Positions 1 through 9,104 of a stretch of 64,000 nt of DNA are shown one piece after another; the first letter of the stretch is position 1, and each line of letters begins with the position of its first letter. The position numbers were made by a program, and so were the translations under genes. The DNA comes from Pseudomonas vanderleydeniana (GTDB taxonomy: Bacteria > Pseudomonadota > Gammaproteobacteria > Pseudomonadales > Pseudomonadaceae), in NCBI RefSeq assembly GCF_014268755.2, contig NZ_CP077093.1, positions 2,654,001-2,718,000 on the forward strand. The letters run 5' to 3'. Under the pieces are notes generated by a model. The model searched no databases. It was not told where the DNA came from and saw only the letters and a program-made list of their open reading frames with translations.

Positions 1-561
1 TACATCCTCTATTTCTTCATGACCTGGTTTCCCAGCTACCTGATCGATGCCAAGGGCGTCGACCTCAAGTCCATGAGCATGGTCACCGCGTTGCCCTGGC
101 TGGTCGGTACCTTCGGCTTCATCGGCGGTGGCCTGCTGATCGACTGGGTGTTCAAGCGCACCGGGCGGCGGTTGTTCTCGCGCAAGGTGGTGCTGGTCTG
201 CTGCCTGCTGGTCGCCGCCAGTTGCGTCGGCCTGACCGGGCAGCTGGAGAGCATCACCGGCGCGGTGGCGGTGATGACCATCGCCGTCGGTTTCCTGATG
301 CTGTCCGCCCCGGCGTACTGGTCGATGATTCAGGACGCGGTGCCGGACCACCAGGTCGGTACCGCCGGCGGCTTCATGCACGGCCTGGCCAACCTGTCCG
401 GTATCGTCGCCCCGACCGTGACCGGGCTGATCATCCAGTACACCGGCACCTTCGCCAGTGGTTTCGCCCTCGCCGGATTGCTGGGCATCATCGGTGCACT
501 GATCGTGGCGATCTTCGTCACCGAAAGGACCGTGGCCAACCCCGCCCTGATCGCGGCCTGA
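1..561 (+). CDS. MFS transporter, C-terminal part (5' end outside window)
   Basis: The reading frame is open from base 1 to a TGA at 559-561 (186 residues visible). It shows about six hydrophobic segments, and a loop with TWFPSYLIDAKG resembles anion:cation symporter (ACS) permeases for glucarate, galactarate or hexuronates in the inner membrane. The gene starts upstream of the window. It is followed after 61 bp by uronate dehydrogenase on the same strand, so it is the likely uptake system for the sugar acid handled downstream. The substrate is inferred from context only. A strong hairpin separates it from the next gene, so expression may differ across the junction. Confidence 0.85.
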   Translation, partial: YILYFFMTWFPSYLIDAKGVDLKSMSMVTALPWLVGTFGFIGGGLLIDWVFKRTGRRLFSRKVVLVCCLLVAASCVGLTGQLESITGAVAVMTIAVGFLMLSAPAYWSMIQDAVPDHQVGTAGGFMHGLANLSGIVAPTVTGLIIQYTGTFASGFALAGLLGIIGALIVAIFVTERTVANPALIAA

Positions 562-569
562 TCATTCAA

Positions 570-597
570 CGGCCGTGCCGGCCCACCGGCACGGCCG
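570..597 (+). terminator. Perfect 12-bp-stem hairpin between permease and udh
   Basis: Arms at 570-581 and 586-597 are exact inverted repeats around a 4-nt loop (ccca). There is no T-run, so it is more likely a processing or stabilising structure, or a weak attenuator, than a full rho-independent terminator. Confidence 0.5.
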
Positions 598-622
598 ACT
601 GTAGAACGAGGATATCCATTTC

Positions 623-1435
623 ATGCAAACCCTGTTGATCACCGGCGCGGCCGGCATCGTCGGCACCGCCCTGCGGCCCCTGCTGCGCGAACACTATCAA
701 CTGCGCCTGCTCGATCGCCGTCCGGTCGGCGACCTGCAGCCGGGCGAGAGCGAAATCGTCGGTGACCTGACCGATCCGGCGCTGGTCGAGCGCGCGGTCG
801 AGGGGGTCTTCGGCATCCTGCACCTGGCCTGTGCCCACGGTACCGACATCGCTTTCCAGAGCACCGTGGAGCCGAACTACCACGCCACCCTGTACCTGCT
901 CGAAGCCGCGCAGCGCCAGGGCGCCCGGCGCTTCCTGTTCACCAGCAGCCACCATGTGGTCGGGCAGTACCGTACCGACGTCGCCGAGACTTTCGATGAC
1001 GTGCCCGCCGCACCGGACAGCTACTATGCGATGAGCAAGGTGTTCGGCGAAGCGGCCTGTGCCGCCTTCAGCCTGCGTTACGATCTGGCGACGTTCATCA
1101 TCCGTATCGGTAACGCCGACCCGCAGGTGGCCGATGCCCGCCGGTTGCGGATGTGGACCAGTGCCCGCGACCTGGCGCAACTGGTGCGCATTGGCCTTGA
1201 GCACCCGCAGGTGCGCCATGAGGTGGTCTATGGGGTTTCCGAAAGCCCCCATCCGCTGTTCCACAACCGGCGCGCTCGGGAGCTGGGCTATCAGCCGCAG
1301 GACAATGCCGAGGATCATCTTGCGCCGGGCTACCTGCCTTACGAGGCCATGGATCCGATGACCTCCGGTCGCGACCATGTCGGTGGCGCCTACGCCGGAG
1401 CCACGCTGGTCAGCCTGCTGGGTGCCCGTCCATGA
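623..1435 (+). CDS. udh: Uronate dehydrogenase (NAD-dependent SDR/epimerase family)
   Basis: A 270-residue extended-type short-chain dehydrogenase. The Rossmann motif G8-A-A-G11-I-V-G14 is at the N-terminus, Ser108/Ser109 lie in FTSSHH, and the catalytic Y135-A-M-S-K139 follows. Length and motifs match bacterial uronate dehydrogenases, which oxidise D-glucuronate or D-galacturonate to the aldaro-lactone with NAD+. The gene follows the permease and overlaps the next gene by 4 bp (ATGA). The start at 623 is preceded by GAGGAT at a suitable distance. The assignment fits the neighbouring enolase-family enzyme, mutarotase and porin; another sugar dehydrogenase of the same fold cannot be excluded. 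Confidence 0.8.
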   Translation: MQTLLITGAAGIVGTALRPLLREHYQLRLLDRRPVGDLQPGESEIVGDLTDPALVERAVEGVFGILHLACAHGTDIAFQSTVEPNYHATLYLLEAAQRQGARRFLFTSSHHVVGQYRTDVAETFDDVPAAPDSYYAMSKVFGEAACAAFSLRYDLATFIIRIGNADPQVADARRLRMWTSARDLAQLVRIGLEHPQVRHEVVYGVSESPHPLFHNRRARELGYQPQDNAEDHLAPGYLPYEAMDPMTSGRDHVGGAYAGATLVSLLGARP

Positions 1436-2520
1436 AAATCGCCAGCGTCCAAACGTTCATCGTCGAGATCCCGTTTCACGATGGCGGCCCGGCCAAGGCT
1501 ATCACGCCGATGACCTGGCACACCCTGGAGAACGTCCTGGTCCGTGTCGAGGACGAACAGGGCAACGTCGGCTGGGGCGAGGCGTTCGGTTACTTCGTGG
1601 CGGATTCGGTGCGTTCGATGATTGACCGGCTGATCACGCCGCTGACCGTCGGCCAGACGATCACCGACATCACGGCCTGGAACCTCAACGCCCAGTTGCG
1701 CCTGCACATCTTCGGTCGCTACGGGGTGACGATGTTCGGCCTCTCCGGGGTCGACATGGCGCTGTGGGACCTGCAGGCCAAGCGCGAAGGGCTGCCGTTG
1801 CACCGCCTGCTCGGCCAGGCCACCCGCGAGGCCATTCCCGCCTATGCAAGCCTGGTTCGCTACGGCGACAACGGCCTCGCCCCGGCGATGTGCGAGCGGG
1901 CGCTGCGTGAAGGTTTCAGGCACATCAAGCTGCACGAGAACACGGTGTCGGAGGTGGCTGCCTGCCGCCGTGCGGTTGGCCGCGACATTCCGCTGGCGAC
2001 CGACGTCAACTGCTCCTGGAGCCTGGACGATACCCGCGAGTGGCTGCCGGCGCTGGCGGAACTCGAACTGGCCTGGCTCGAGGAGCCGATCTTTCCGCCC
2101 GAGGATTTCCCGGCGCTGGCCAGCCTGCGTGGCCATGGCGTGCCGATCTCGGCAGGGGAGAACTGGTGCACTGCGGTGCAGTTCGAAAGCGCCATACGCC
2201 AGGGCGCGGTGGACTCGATCCAGCCCTCGGTGACCAAGGTCGGTGGTATCAGCGAGTGCCTGCGCATCGCCGAGCTGGCGGGCCGGCATGACACCCTGGT
2301 GCTGCCCCACAGCCCGTACTTCGGTCCGGGGCTGCTGGCGACCCTGCACCTGGCGGCGGTCCAGCCCGATGTACCACTGGTGGAATTCCACTATGTCGAG
2401 ACCGATGGCTGGCTGCATGACGTCAGGGGCCTGCTGCAGGACGGCCTGATGCAGGTGCCGAACGGCAGCGGACTCGGCCTGGAGCTGGACATGGCCGTGT
2501 TCGAGCGGTTCCGACGCTAG
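1432..2520 (+). CDS. Enolase-superfamily (mandelate racemase/muconate lactonising) enzyme, possible aldarolactone cycloisomerase
   Basis: A 362-residue protein with the two-domain enolase-superfamily pattern. The candidate base motif is K166-L-H168. Metal ligands are D191 (ATDVN), E217 (LEEPI) and E243 (AGEN), and H293 in PHSPYFGPG is a candidate second base. Such enzymes abstract the proton alpha to a carboxylate. Its overlap with udh (ATGA at 1432-1435) suggests it acts on the aldaro-lactone that Udh makes, as galactarolactone cycloisomerase does, or dehydrates the opened aldarate. The exact reaction is inferred from context; the K-x-H rather than K-x-K motif should be considered when choosing a subgroup. 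Confidence 0.75.
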   Translation: MKIASVQTFIVEIPFHDGGPAKAITPMTWHTLENVLVRVEDEQGNVGWGEAFGYFVADSVRSMIDRLITPLTVGQTITDITAWNLNAQLRLHIFGRYGVTMFGLSGVDMALWDLQAKREGLPLHRLLGQATREAIPAYASLVRYGDNGLAPAMCERALREGFRHIKLHENTVSEVAACRRAVGRDIPLATDVNCSWSLDDTREWLPALAELELAWLEEPIFPPEDFPALASLRGHGVPISAGENWCTAVQFESAIRQGAVDSIQPSVTKVGGISECLRIAELAGRHDTLVLPHSPYFGPGLLATLHLAAVQPDVPLVEFHYVETDGWLHDVRGLLQDGLMQVPNGSGLGLELDMAVFERFRR

Positions 2521-2608
2521 AACCCCTCCCGATAGTCCTGAAAACCCCCCGCCGGCGCGTGAAAACACGCCGGACGGGACTCTGCATGCCTCGAATCTGG
2601 AGCTGTCG

Positions 2609-3478
2609 ATGAAACGCATGGAACTGACGAACGCGACCTGGTCCCTGGCGCTACTGCCTGAATGGGGTGGGCGCGTGGCACTGCTGCAGGCCGATGGCCT
2701 GGACATCATGACGCCGATCCGCGCCGAGACCTTCGACCCGCTGGCCTGGCCGCGCGGCGGGATCTACCCCCTGCTGCCATATTCCAACCGCCTGCGTGAC
2801 GCAAGGCTCGAGCATGCCGGTGCCAGCCATGCCTTGCCCGCGCATCCCGCGGCGCTGCCGCATACCTTGCATGGGGTGGCCCAGACATTGCCCTGGCAGG
2901 TGGTGGAACAGGGCGTCGGGCATGTCGCCCTGGCCTGCGAATACAGCGGTGAACACTGGCCGTGGCCGGTGCGCTTCGAACAGCGTTTCCGCCTCGAAGG
3001 CCCGCAACTGCGTATCGACCTGGGCCTGAGCAACCTCGGGCACTCGTCGATGCCCGGTGGGCTCGGCCTGCATCCCTATTTCCAGCGTCATCCGGGCATG
3101 CGGATCGAGCTGAACGTCGGCCGCTCCTGGGAAATCGATGCCGCCTACCTGCCGACCGGCCGCTCGCGCTCCCTGGAGCAGCCACTGGTCATCGACGACA
3201 GCTTGCAGCAGGAACTCGCGTTGTACGGCTCGCAATGGGACGGCGTCCTGCGGGTGGAGTACCCGCAGGGCCGCCTGCTGATGCAGGCGCAGGCGCCGTT
3301 GACGCATTTCGTCGCCTTTGCCCCGGTGGACGCCGCCTACCTGTGCCTGGAGCCGGTCTCGCATCTGGCCGACGCCTTCAACAGCCCGGTCGCCGAATGG
3401 CCCGCCCAGGGCACCCAGGTCCTGGAGCCCGGGCAGCGCCTGGGCAGCACCCTCGTATTCAACTGGCAAGCCCGCTGA
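2609..3478 (+). CDS. Aldose 1-epimerase (mutarotase) family protein
   Basis: A 289-residue galactose-mutarotase-like protein. Expected substrate-binding and catalytic residues are visible: R61 in YSNRL, H88 in TLHG, H155 in GLGLHPYF and a late acidic residue E248 in CLEPVSH. These enzymes interconvert alpha and beta anomers of sugars. In this operon it may supply Udh with the anomer of the uronic acid it prefers. The ATG at 2609 follows a GGAG motif. It lies 88 bp after the enolase-family gene on the same strand and 61 bp before the porin. The physiological sugar is unknown. Confidence 0.8.
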   Translation: MKRMELTNATWSLALLPEWGGRVALLQADGLDIMTPIRAETFDPLAWPRGGIYPLLPYSNRLRDARLEHAGASHALPAHPAALPHTLHGVAQTLPWQVVEQGVGHVALACEYSGEHWPWPVRFEQRFRLEGPQLRIDLGLSNLGHSSMPGGLGLHPYFQRHPGMRIELNVGRSWEIDAAYLPTGRSRSLEQPLVIDDSLQQELALYGSQWDGVLRVEYPQGRLLMQAQAPLTHFVAFAPVDAAYLCLEPVSHLADAFNSPVAEWPAQGTQVLEPGQRLGSTLVFNWQAR

Positions 3479-3482
3479 ATCC

Positions 3483-3505
3483 GCACCGGCTCCATGGGCC
3501 GGTGC
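3483..3505 (+). terminator. Intercistronic hairpin before the OprD gene
   Basis: Inverted repeats at 3483-3490 and 3498-3505 (GCACCGGC / GCCGGTGC) with a 7-nt loop. There is no T-run, so it probably tunes expression between mutarotase and porin rather than ending transcription. Confidence 0.4.
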
Positions 3506-3539
3506 CGCAACATCACTCGACCGAAGGAAAATAATAACA

Positions 3540-4814
3540 ATGCAATTCCGTCCGCTGCGCTCCCCGTCCGTTCCCGTTCTCGCACTGTGTGTTACCGGCC
3601 TGTTGCCGGCCTGCGCCCGGGCGGATTTCTTCGAAGACAGCAAGGCCAACCTGACCCTGCGCAACTTCTACTACAACCACGACCTGCGCGACTCCACGCC
3701 GCCGGCACAGTCGAAGATCGAGGAGTGGGCCCAGGGCTTCATCCTCAAGGCGCAGTCGGGGTACACCGACACGCCGGTGGCCTTTGGCGTGGACCTCTAC
3801 GCCGGCCTGGGTCTCAAGCTCGATTCGTCCCCGGACCGCAGCGGTAGCGCGCTGCTGCCGGGTGCCTACAACCGGGCCGGTGGGCCGCGCAATGCCGATC
3901 CGAGCTCGGAGAACCAGTACTCCGAGGCCACGGCGGCGTTGAAGATGAAAATCTCCAGAACCGAACTGAAGGTCGGTGGGCTGTTCCCGAAGATCCCGCT
4001 GGTGTATGCCGGTGACTCGCGCCTGCTGCCGCAGTTCTTCGAGGGCGCGATGCTGGACGTCAACGAGCTGGAACACTTCAGCTTCAGTCTCGGCCAGATG
4101 CGTCAGGTCAACTACCGCGAGTTCAGCGGCTCGCGCGACATGCAGACCGGCAACTATCTGAACGTCACCAGCGACCGTTTCAACTACCTCGGCGGTACCT
4201 GGAACCCGGACCCGAGCCTGTCCCTGGGTATTTGGGGCGGGCGCCTGGAGAACGTCTACCAGCAGACGCTGTACACCGGCACCAAATTCGTCGATGTCGG
4301 AAGCTGGCGGCTCAGCGGCACCCTAAATTACCTGGACAGCAGCGAAAGCGGCCAGGCTCGTGCCGGGGTGCTCGACAGCCGCATGACCTCGGGGCTGCTC
4401 AGTGCCGCCCATGGTTTCCAGAAGGTGACGATGGGCTACCAGTTCAATGCCGGCGACAGTGCCTTGCCGTTCCTGCACGACACCGACCTGCCGGGCGTGG
4501 CCAACGCGATCCAGGTACTGCGTTTCGACAGGGCCCGCGAGCGCTCCTGGCAGGCGCGCTACGACATCGACTTCGCCGGCCTCGGCGTACCGGGCCTGAG
4601 CGCCTTCACCCGCTACGTGTATGGCGACAACTTCCAGGTCAACGGCCATGCCGGCAAGGAATGGGAACGCAACCTCGATGTCAGCTACGTGATCCAGAGC
4701 GGACCGCTCAAGGACCTCGCGCTGCGCTGGCGCAACGTCGAGATCCAGGGCGACGTGACCAAGCGCCGCGACGAGAACCGGGTGATCCTCAGCTACACCT
4801 TCGCCCTCAAGTAG
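3540..4814 (+). CDS. OprD-family outer-membrane porin
   Basis: A 424-residue precursor. The ATG at 3540 follows GAAGGAAA. Residues 1 to about 29 form a signal peptide ending in ACARA, and the mature protein begins DFFEDSKANL, the usual OprD opening. The rest alternates short amphipathic strands with glycine/aspartate turns and ends in an aromatic-rich strand (LSYTFALK). OprD porins are specific 18-strand channels for small acids and nutrients. The position after the uronate genes suggests an aldarate or uronate channel. A second, related OprD lies at 46045-47298. Substrate specificity is inferred. Confidence 0.88.
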   Translation: MQFRPLRSPSVPVLALCVTGLLPACARADFFEDSKANLTLRNFYYNHDLRDSTPPAQSKIEEWAQGFILKAQSGYTDTPVAFGVDLYAGLGLKLDSSPDRSGSALLPGAYNRAGGPRNADPSSENQYSEATAALKMKISRTELKVGGLFPKIPLVYAGDSRLLPQFFEGAMLDVNELEHFSFSLGQMRQVNYREFSGSRDMQTGNYLNVTSDRFNYLGGTWNPDPSLSLGIWGGRLENVYQQTLYTGTKFVDVGSWRLSGTLNYLDSSESGQARAGVLDSRMTSGLLSAAHGFQKVTMGYQFNAGDSALPFLHDTDLPGVANAIQVLRFDRARERSWQARYDIDFAGLGVPGLSAFTRYVYGDNFQVNGHAGKEWERNLDVSYVIQSGPLKDLALRWRNVEIQGDVTKRRDENRVILSYTFALK

Positions 4815-4816
4815 CC

Positions 4817-6421
4817 TCAGGCGGGGCCCCGGGTGACGGCGGCCGGGGCTCCGCGACTGTCCACCGGCGTGCTCATGACCGTGCCGGACCAGGGCGCGGT
4901 CTTCAGTGCTTCACGACTGACCGCCTGGCGGGCCGAGGTGATGTACAGCGTGGCCCCGTCGGCGCCGCCGAAGCACAGGTCGGTCGGCGAGGCGACGGGT
5001 ACGCCGACCATGCGTTCGAGATTGCCGCCACGGTCGAACTTGACGATGCTCCAGCCGCCCGAGAGGGCCGTCCAGACGCTGCCGTCATGATCCACCGCCA
5101 ATCCGCTGAGCAGCCCGGAGCCCTTGGGCAGAGTGGCGAAGCGGCGCACCTGGCCACTGTGTTCGAGGCGAAAGAGGGTGCCCGAATCGGCGCCCAGGGC
5201 AAACAGCTGGCTGTGCTGTGAGTCCCAGCACAGGGCGCTGATCGCCTCGTTGAACTGCCAGTGGCTGGCGAGGGTGCCGTCGCGGTGCACCTCGCCGACC
5301 TTCCAGTGGCCGCTGCCCATCCGGATCGCCGCCCATAGCCGTCCCTCGCGGTCGCTGCACAGGCAGGTCGGCGTACCGAAACCCCATTGGCCCCGGCTGC
5401 GTATGCGGCCTTCGGTGACGAACAGGTATTCCTCGTCGAGGGCGACGAACAGCCCGTCGGCGGTCAGTTCCATGCCGAGAATCGGCCGCTCGCAATGGAA
5501 TACCTTTTCCGTGCCGTGGGCACCGTGCCGGTAGACGGCCGGGCCAAGCCGGTCGGTCCAGTAGAGACAGGCCTCGCGTTCGCTCCAGCGCGGCTGCCCA
5601 CCGAGGAACGCCCACCGTTCGCTGAGCGGCTGCAGGGCGTCCGGATGGTCCGAGATGTGCCGCACGGCCAGTTGGCTGCCGACTCGCTGGGCCGAGGCGG
5701 CGACCTCCGGCCCGAGCAGGTCGAGGCGCTTGCGGGTTAGGCGATAGGCCGGCCCGGCGATGCTCAGCGCGCCGCGCACCTGGCCTGCCGAGTCGACCAC
5801 CGGCGCGGCGACACAGCGGATGCCCAGGGCAATTTCCTCGTCGTCGATCGCGTAGCCGCGGGTACGGGTGACCTCCAGTTCGATCTGCAGGCGGTCGCGG
5901 TCGGTGATGGTCAGCGGCGTGAGCGGCACCAACTGCATGTGTTTGAGCAGGTCACGGCGTTCACTGTCGGGCATCGCGCTGAGGATGGCCTTGCCCTGGC
6001 CGGTGCAATACATGGGCTTGTTCTGGCCCATGGCGGCAGCGGAACGATGGCTGTGGGCACCGTCGCAACGTTCCAGCGACAGCACCTGGTCGCCATCGCG
6101 GATCGCCAGGTAGGTGGTTTCGCCGGTCAGGTCGCGCAGGGCGCGCAACTCGAAGCTGGCGGCGGCCACCAGGTCCGGTTCCAGCCAGGCGCCCCGGACC
6201 ATTTCCAGGTAGCGAAAGCCCAGGCGGTAGCGCTTCTGGTGGGCGTCGCGGCGGACCATGCCCCGTTCGACCAGCAGGCCGAGCAGACGGTAGAGGGTGG
6301 AGCGGGGCAGATTGACCCGGGCCGCCAACTGCTGGGTGTCCAGGCCTTCGGGGGCGAGGCCGATGGCTTCGAGCAGGTCGAAGGCCTTCTCCAGCGCGGC
6401 GGTGCCTTTTCCGGCTTCCAT
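4817..6421 (-). CDS. IclR-type regulator fused to a degenerate SMP-30/gluconolactonase domain
   Basis: A 534-residue two-part protein. Residues 10-70 form the IclR winged helix (LAARVNLPRSTLYRLL), and about 80-255 form the IclR effector domain (GETTYLAIRDGDQVLS, YCTGQGKAILS). Residues 268-500 form an SMP-30/regucalcin-like propeller (LGGQPRWSEREACLYWTD, CFGGADGATLYITSAR). Aligned from memory with regucalcin, the four metal ligands Glu, Asn, Asn, Asp correspond here to Q276, T352, S395 and S439, so lactonase activity is unlikely and a lactone-sensing role is plausible. It converges on the uronate operon (2 bp gap). The start at 6421 was chosen because homology begins directly after it. Confidence 0.85.
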   Translation of the reverse strand: MEAGKGTAALEKAFDLLEAIGLAPEGLDTQQLAARVNLPRSTLYRLLGLLVERGMVRRDAHQKRYRLGFRYLEMVRGAWLEPDLVAAASFELRALRDLTGETTYLAIRDGDQVLSLERCDGAHSHRSAAAMGQNKPMYCTGQGKAILSAMPDSERRDLLKHMQLVPLTPLTITDRDRLQIELEVTRTRGYAIDDEEIALGIRCVAAPVVDSAGQVRGALSIAGPAYRLTRKRLDLLGPEVAASAQRVGSQLAVRHISDHPDALQPLSERWAFLGGQPRWSEREACLYWTDRLGPAVYRHGAHGTEKVFHCERPILGMELTADGLFVALDEEYLFVTEGRIRSRGQWGFGTPTCLCSDREGRLWAAIRMGSGHWKVGEVHRDGTLASHWQFNEAISALCWDSQHSQLFALGADSGTLFRLEHSGQVRRFATLPKGSGLLSGLAVDHDGSVWTALSGGWSIVKFDRGGNLERMVGVPVASPTDLCFGGADGATLYITSARQAVSREALKTAPWSGTVMSTPVDSRGAPAAVTRGPA

Positions 6422-6518
6422 GGGTATTCCTCTCTTTTTTGCAGAGAAATACCACTGTGCGGGATTTTTTTCCTGGAACCCCTGTTTTTTTATCGAGGTG
6501 ATTCCCGTCTGTTGGGAA

Positions 6519-7340
6519 TTACACCATCGCCAACCGATGCTTGCGCTTGGGCGGCATGAAGATCCGGTCGATGGCGTCCAGGTCGTGTTCGTCCAGCTCC
6601 AGTTGCACGGCAGCCGCGTTGAGGCGTACGTGCTCCAGGTTGACTGCCTTGGGAATCGCCAGCACACCTTCATGGCGGATCACCCAGGCCAGTGCCACCT
6701 GTGCCGGGGTGGCGTCGTGGCGCGCGGCGATCTGCTGGAGCGTCGGGCTGTCGAGCAGGGCGCCGCCCTGGCCGACCGGGCAGTAGGCCATCAGTGGCAG
6801 GTTGTGTTGCTGCCACCAGGGCAGCAGGTCGAATTCAATGCCGCGCTCCTCCAGGTTGTACAGCACCTGGTTGGTGGCGCAGAACGGCGAGGCCAGTTCC
6901 TGCAGGTCGTCGACATCGAAGTTGGACACGCCCCAGCGGCCGATCCGGCCCTGCTCGCGCAGGCGTTCGAAGGCCTCGACGGTTTCCTCCAGCGGGTACT
7001 GGCCGCGCCAGTGCAGCAGGTACAGGTCGATGTACTCGGTGCCCAGGCGCTTGAGGCTGCGCTCGCAGGCCAGGGGAATGCCCTTGCGGCTGGCGTTGTG
7101 CGGGTAGACCTTGCTGACCAGGAACACCTTGTCGCGCTGCCCGGCAATGGCCTGGCCGACCACTTCCTCGGCACCGCCTTCGCCATACATTTCGGCCGTG
7201 TCGATCAGGGTCATGCCCAGGTCGATGCCGGTTTGCAGGGCTCGCACCTCATGGGCCCGCTGCTGGCGATCCTCGCCCATGCGCCAGGTACCCTGGCCGA
7301 TGACGGGAACGGCCACGCCGGCCAGATCGAGCGTTCGCAT
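6519..7340 (-). CDS. Aldo/keto reductase
   Basis: A 273-residue (beta/alpha)8 NADPH-dependent reductase with the complete catalytic tetrad: D47, Y52 (DTAEMYGEG), K77 (VSKVYP) and H110 (LLHWRG). It reduces carbonyls of aldehydes, ketoses or keto acids in the cytoplasm. It lies 97 bp upstream of the IclR fusion on the same strand and may be co-transcribed with it; a role in sugar-acid metabolism is possible but not shown. The ATG at 7340 is preceded by GAGGCTTC on the coding strand. Confidence 0.85.
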   Translation of the reverse strand: MRTLDLAGVAVPVIGQGTWRMGEDRQQRAHEVRALQTGIDLGMTLIDTAEMYGEGGAEEVVGQAIAGQRDKVFLVSKVYPHNASRKGIPLACERSLKRLGTEYIDLYLLHWRGQYPLEETVEAFERLREQGRIGRWGVSNFDVDDLQELASPFCATNQVLYNLEERGIEFDLLPWWQQHNLPLMAYCPVGQGGALLDSPTLQQIAARHDATPAQVALAWVIRHEGVLAIPKAVNLEHVRLNAAAVQLELDEHDLDAIDRIFMPPKRKHRLAMV

Positions 7341-7416
7341 TGAAGCCTCCTCGGGAAATCGGGGTTATCCATGTGGCAACGGTCGGTCCACGGGGTTCCG
7401 CCGCGCAAGAATGAGT

Positions 7417-7498
7417 CTAGTGGCCTGTACGGTTAATTCGCATACTCAAATTCGAGTCCAAGCGTTTAAGTACCCGAATTAACCGTACAGGCCACTAG
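7417..7498. mobile_element. Short MITE-like element with perfect 24-bp terminal inverted repeats (family B)
   Basis: An 82-bp element bounded by CTAG on both sides. The outer 24 bp (7417-7440 and 7475-7498) are exact inverted repeats that begin CTAGTGGCCTGTACGG. Its ends match those of the 166-bp element at 59551-59716. It has no coding capacity. It sits in the 311-bp gap between the aldo/keto reductase and mop genes. CTAG flanks fit insertion by a transposase that targets CTAG. The rest of this gap shows only AT-rich sequence near 7535-7580. Confidence 0.75.
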
Positions 7499-7651
7499 TC
7501 ATGGCGGGCAAATGGCCGGGAAGATTCATTGTGTTATTTCCAAAAGGAATAAAATGATGATTATTAATTCCTTTTGAAAAGTCGGAGAAACGTGCAACTT
7601 AGCGGCAAGGCGTACGACGTGCGCACCACTCTCCCAGACAGGAAGCTGCCC

Positions 7652-7863
7652 ATGACCATCAAGGCTATCAACGTCCGCAACCAGTTCCGTGGCGTCATCA
7701 AGGAAATCAATCTCGGCCAGGTATTGTCCGAGATCGATGTGCAAACCGCTTCGGGTATCGTCACCTCGGTGATCACCACGCGCTCGGTGCGCGACCTCGA
7801 GCTGTCGGTGGGCAGCGAGGTGATCGCCTTCGTCAAGTCCACCGAAGTGTCCATCGCCAAGCT

Positions 7864-7867
<4 letters not shown>
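7652..7867 (+). CDS. Molbindin-like protein (single Mop/TOBE domain)
   Basis: A 71-residue protein consisting of one Mop domain, with the typical opening of the family ([15 protein letters not shown]) and the segment GIVTSVIT. Molbindins form hexamers that store or buffer molybdate, tungstate or related oxyanions in the cytoplasm. The ATG at 7652 was chosen for AGGAAG 7 nt upstream and because 69-71 residues is the family length. The stop overlaps the start of the sigma-54 activator gene (ATGA at 7864-7867), so the two are translationally coupled, which hints at oxyanion-linked control. That link is an inference. Confidence 0.85.
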
Positions 7868-8943
<1,076 letters not shown>

Positions 8944-8977
8944 ACCTGTGGGGAGTTTTAGGGTTTTGTGCAGGGTT

Positions 8978-9090
8978 TGTGGGCCTCTTCGCGGATAAAT
9001 CCGGCTCCCACAGTGTTGCGCTGTCCACCTTATTCATGATCGCCGCTGAACCTTGTGGGAGCCGGATTTATCCGCGAAAGGGCCCCCACA
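8978..9090. repeat. REPIN (inverted REP pair)
   Basis: Two inverted palindromic units, about 8978-9012 and 9053-9090, each contain gcggataaatccggctcccac or its complement with small changes. They lie between the convergent activator and monooxygenase genes, so they may also end transcription from both sides. Confidence 0.8.
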
Positions 9091-9104
9091 TACACGACAA
9101 AACC

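Noticed and set aside
3318..3539. N-terminal extension of the OprD gene to an earlier in-frame start
   Set aside because: The extension overlaps the mutarotase gene and would bury the signal peptide; the ATG at 3540 has a good ribosome site.
6422..6673. Longer start for the IclR fusion
   Set aside because: The extra residues show no similarity to IclR proteins and run into the aldo/keto reductase gene; homology starts right after the ATG at 6421.
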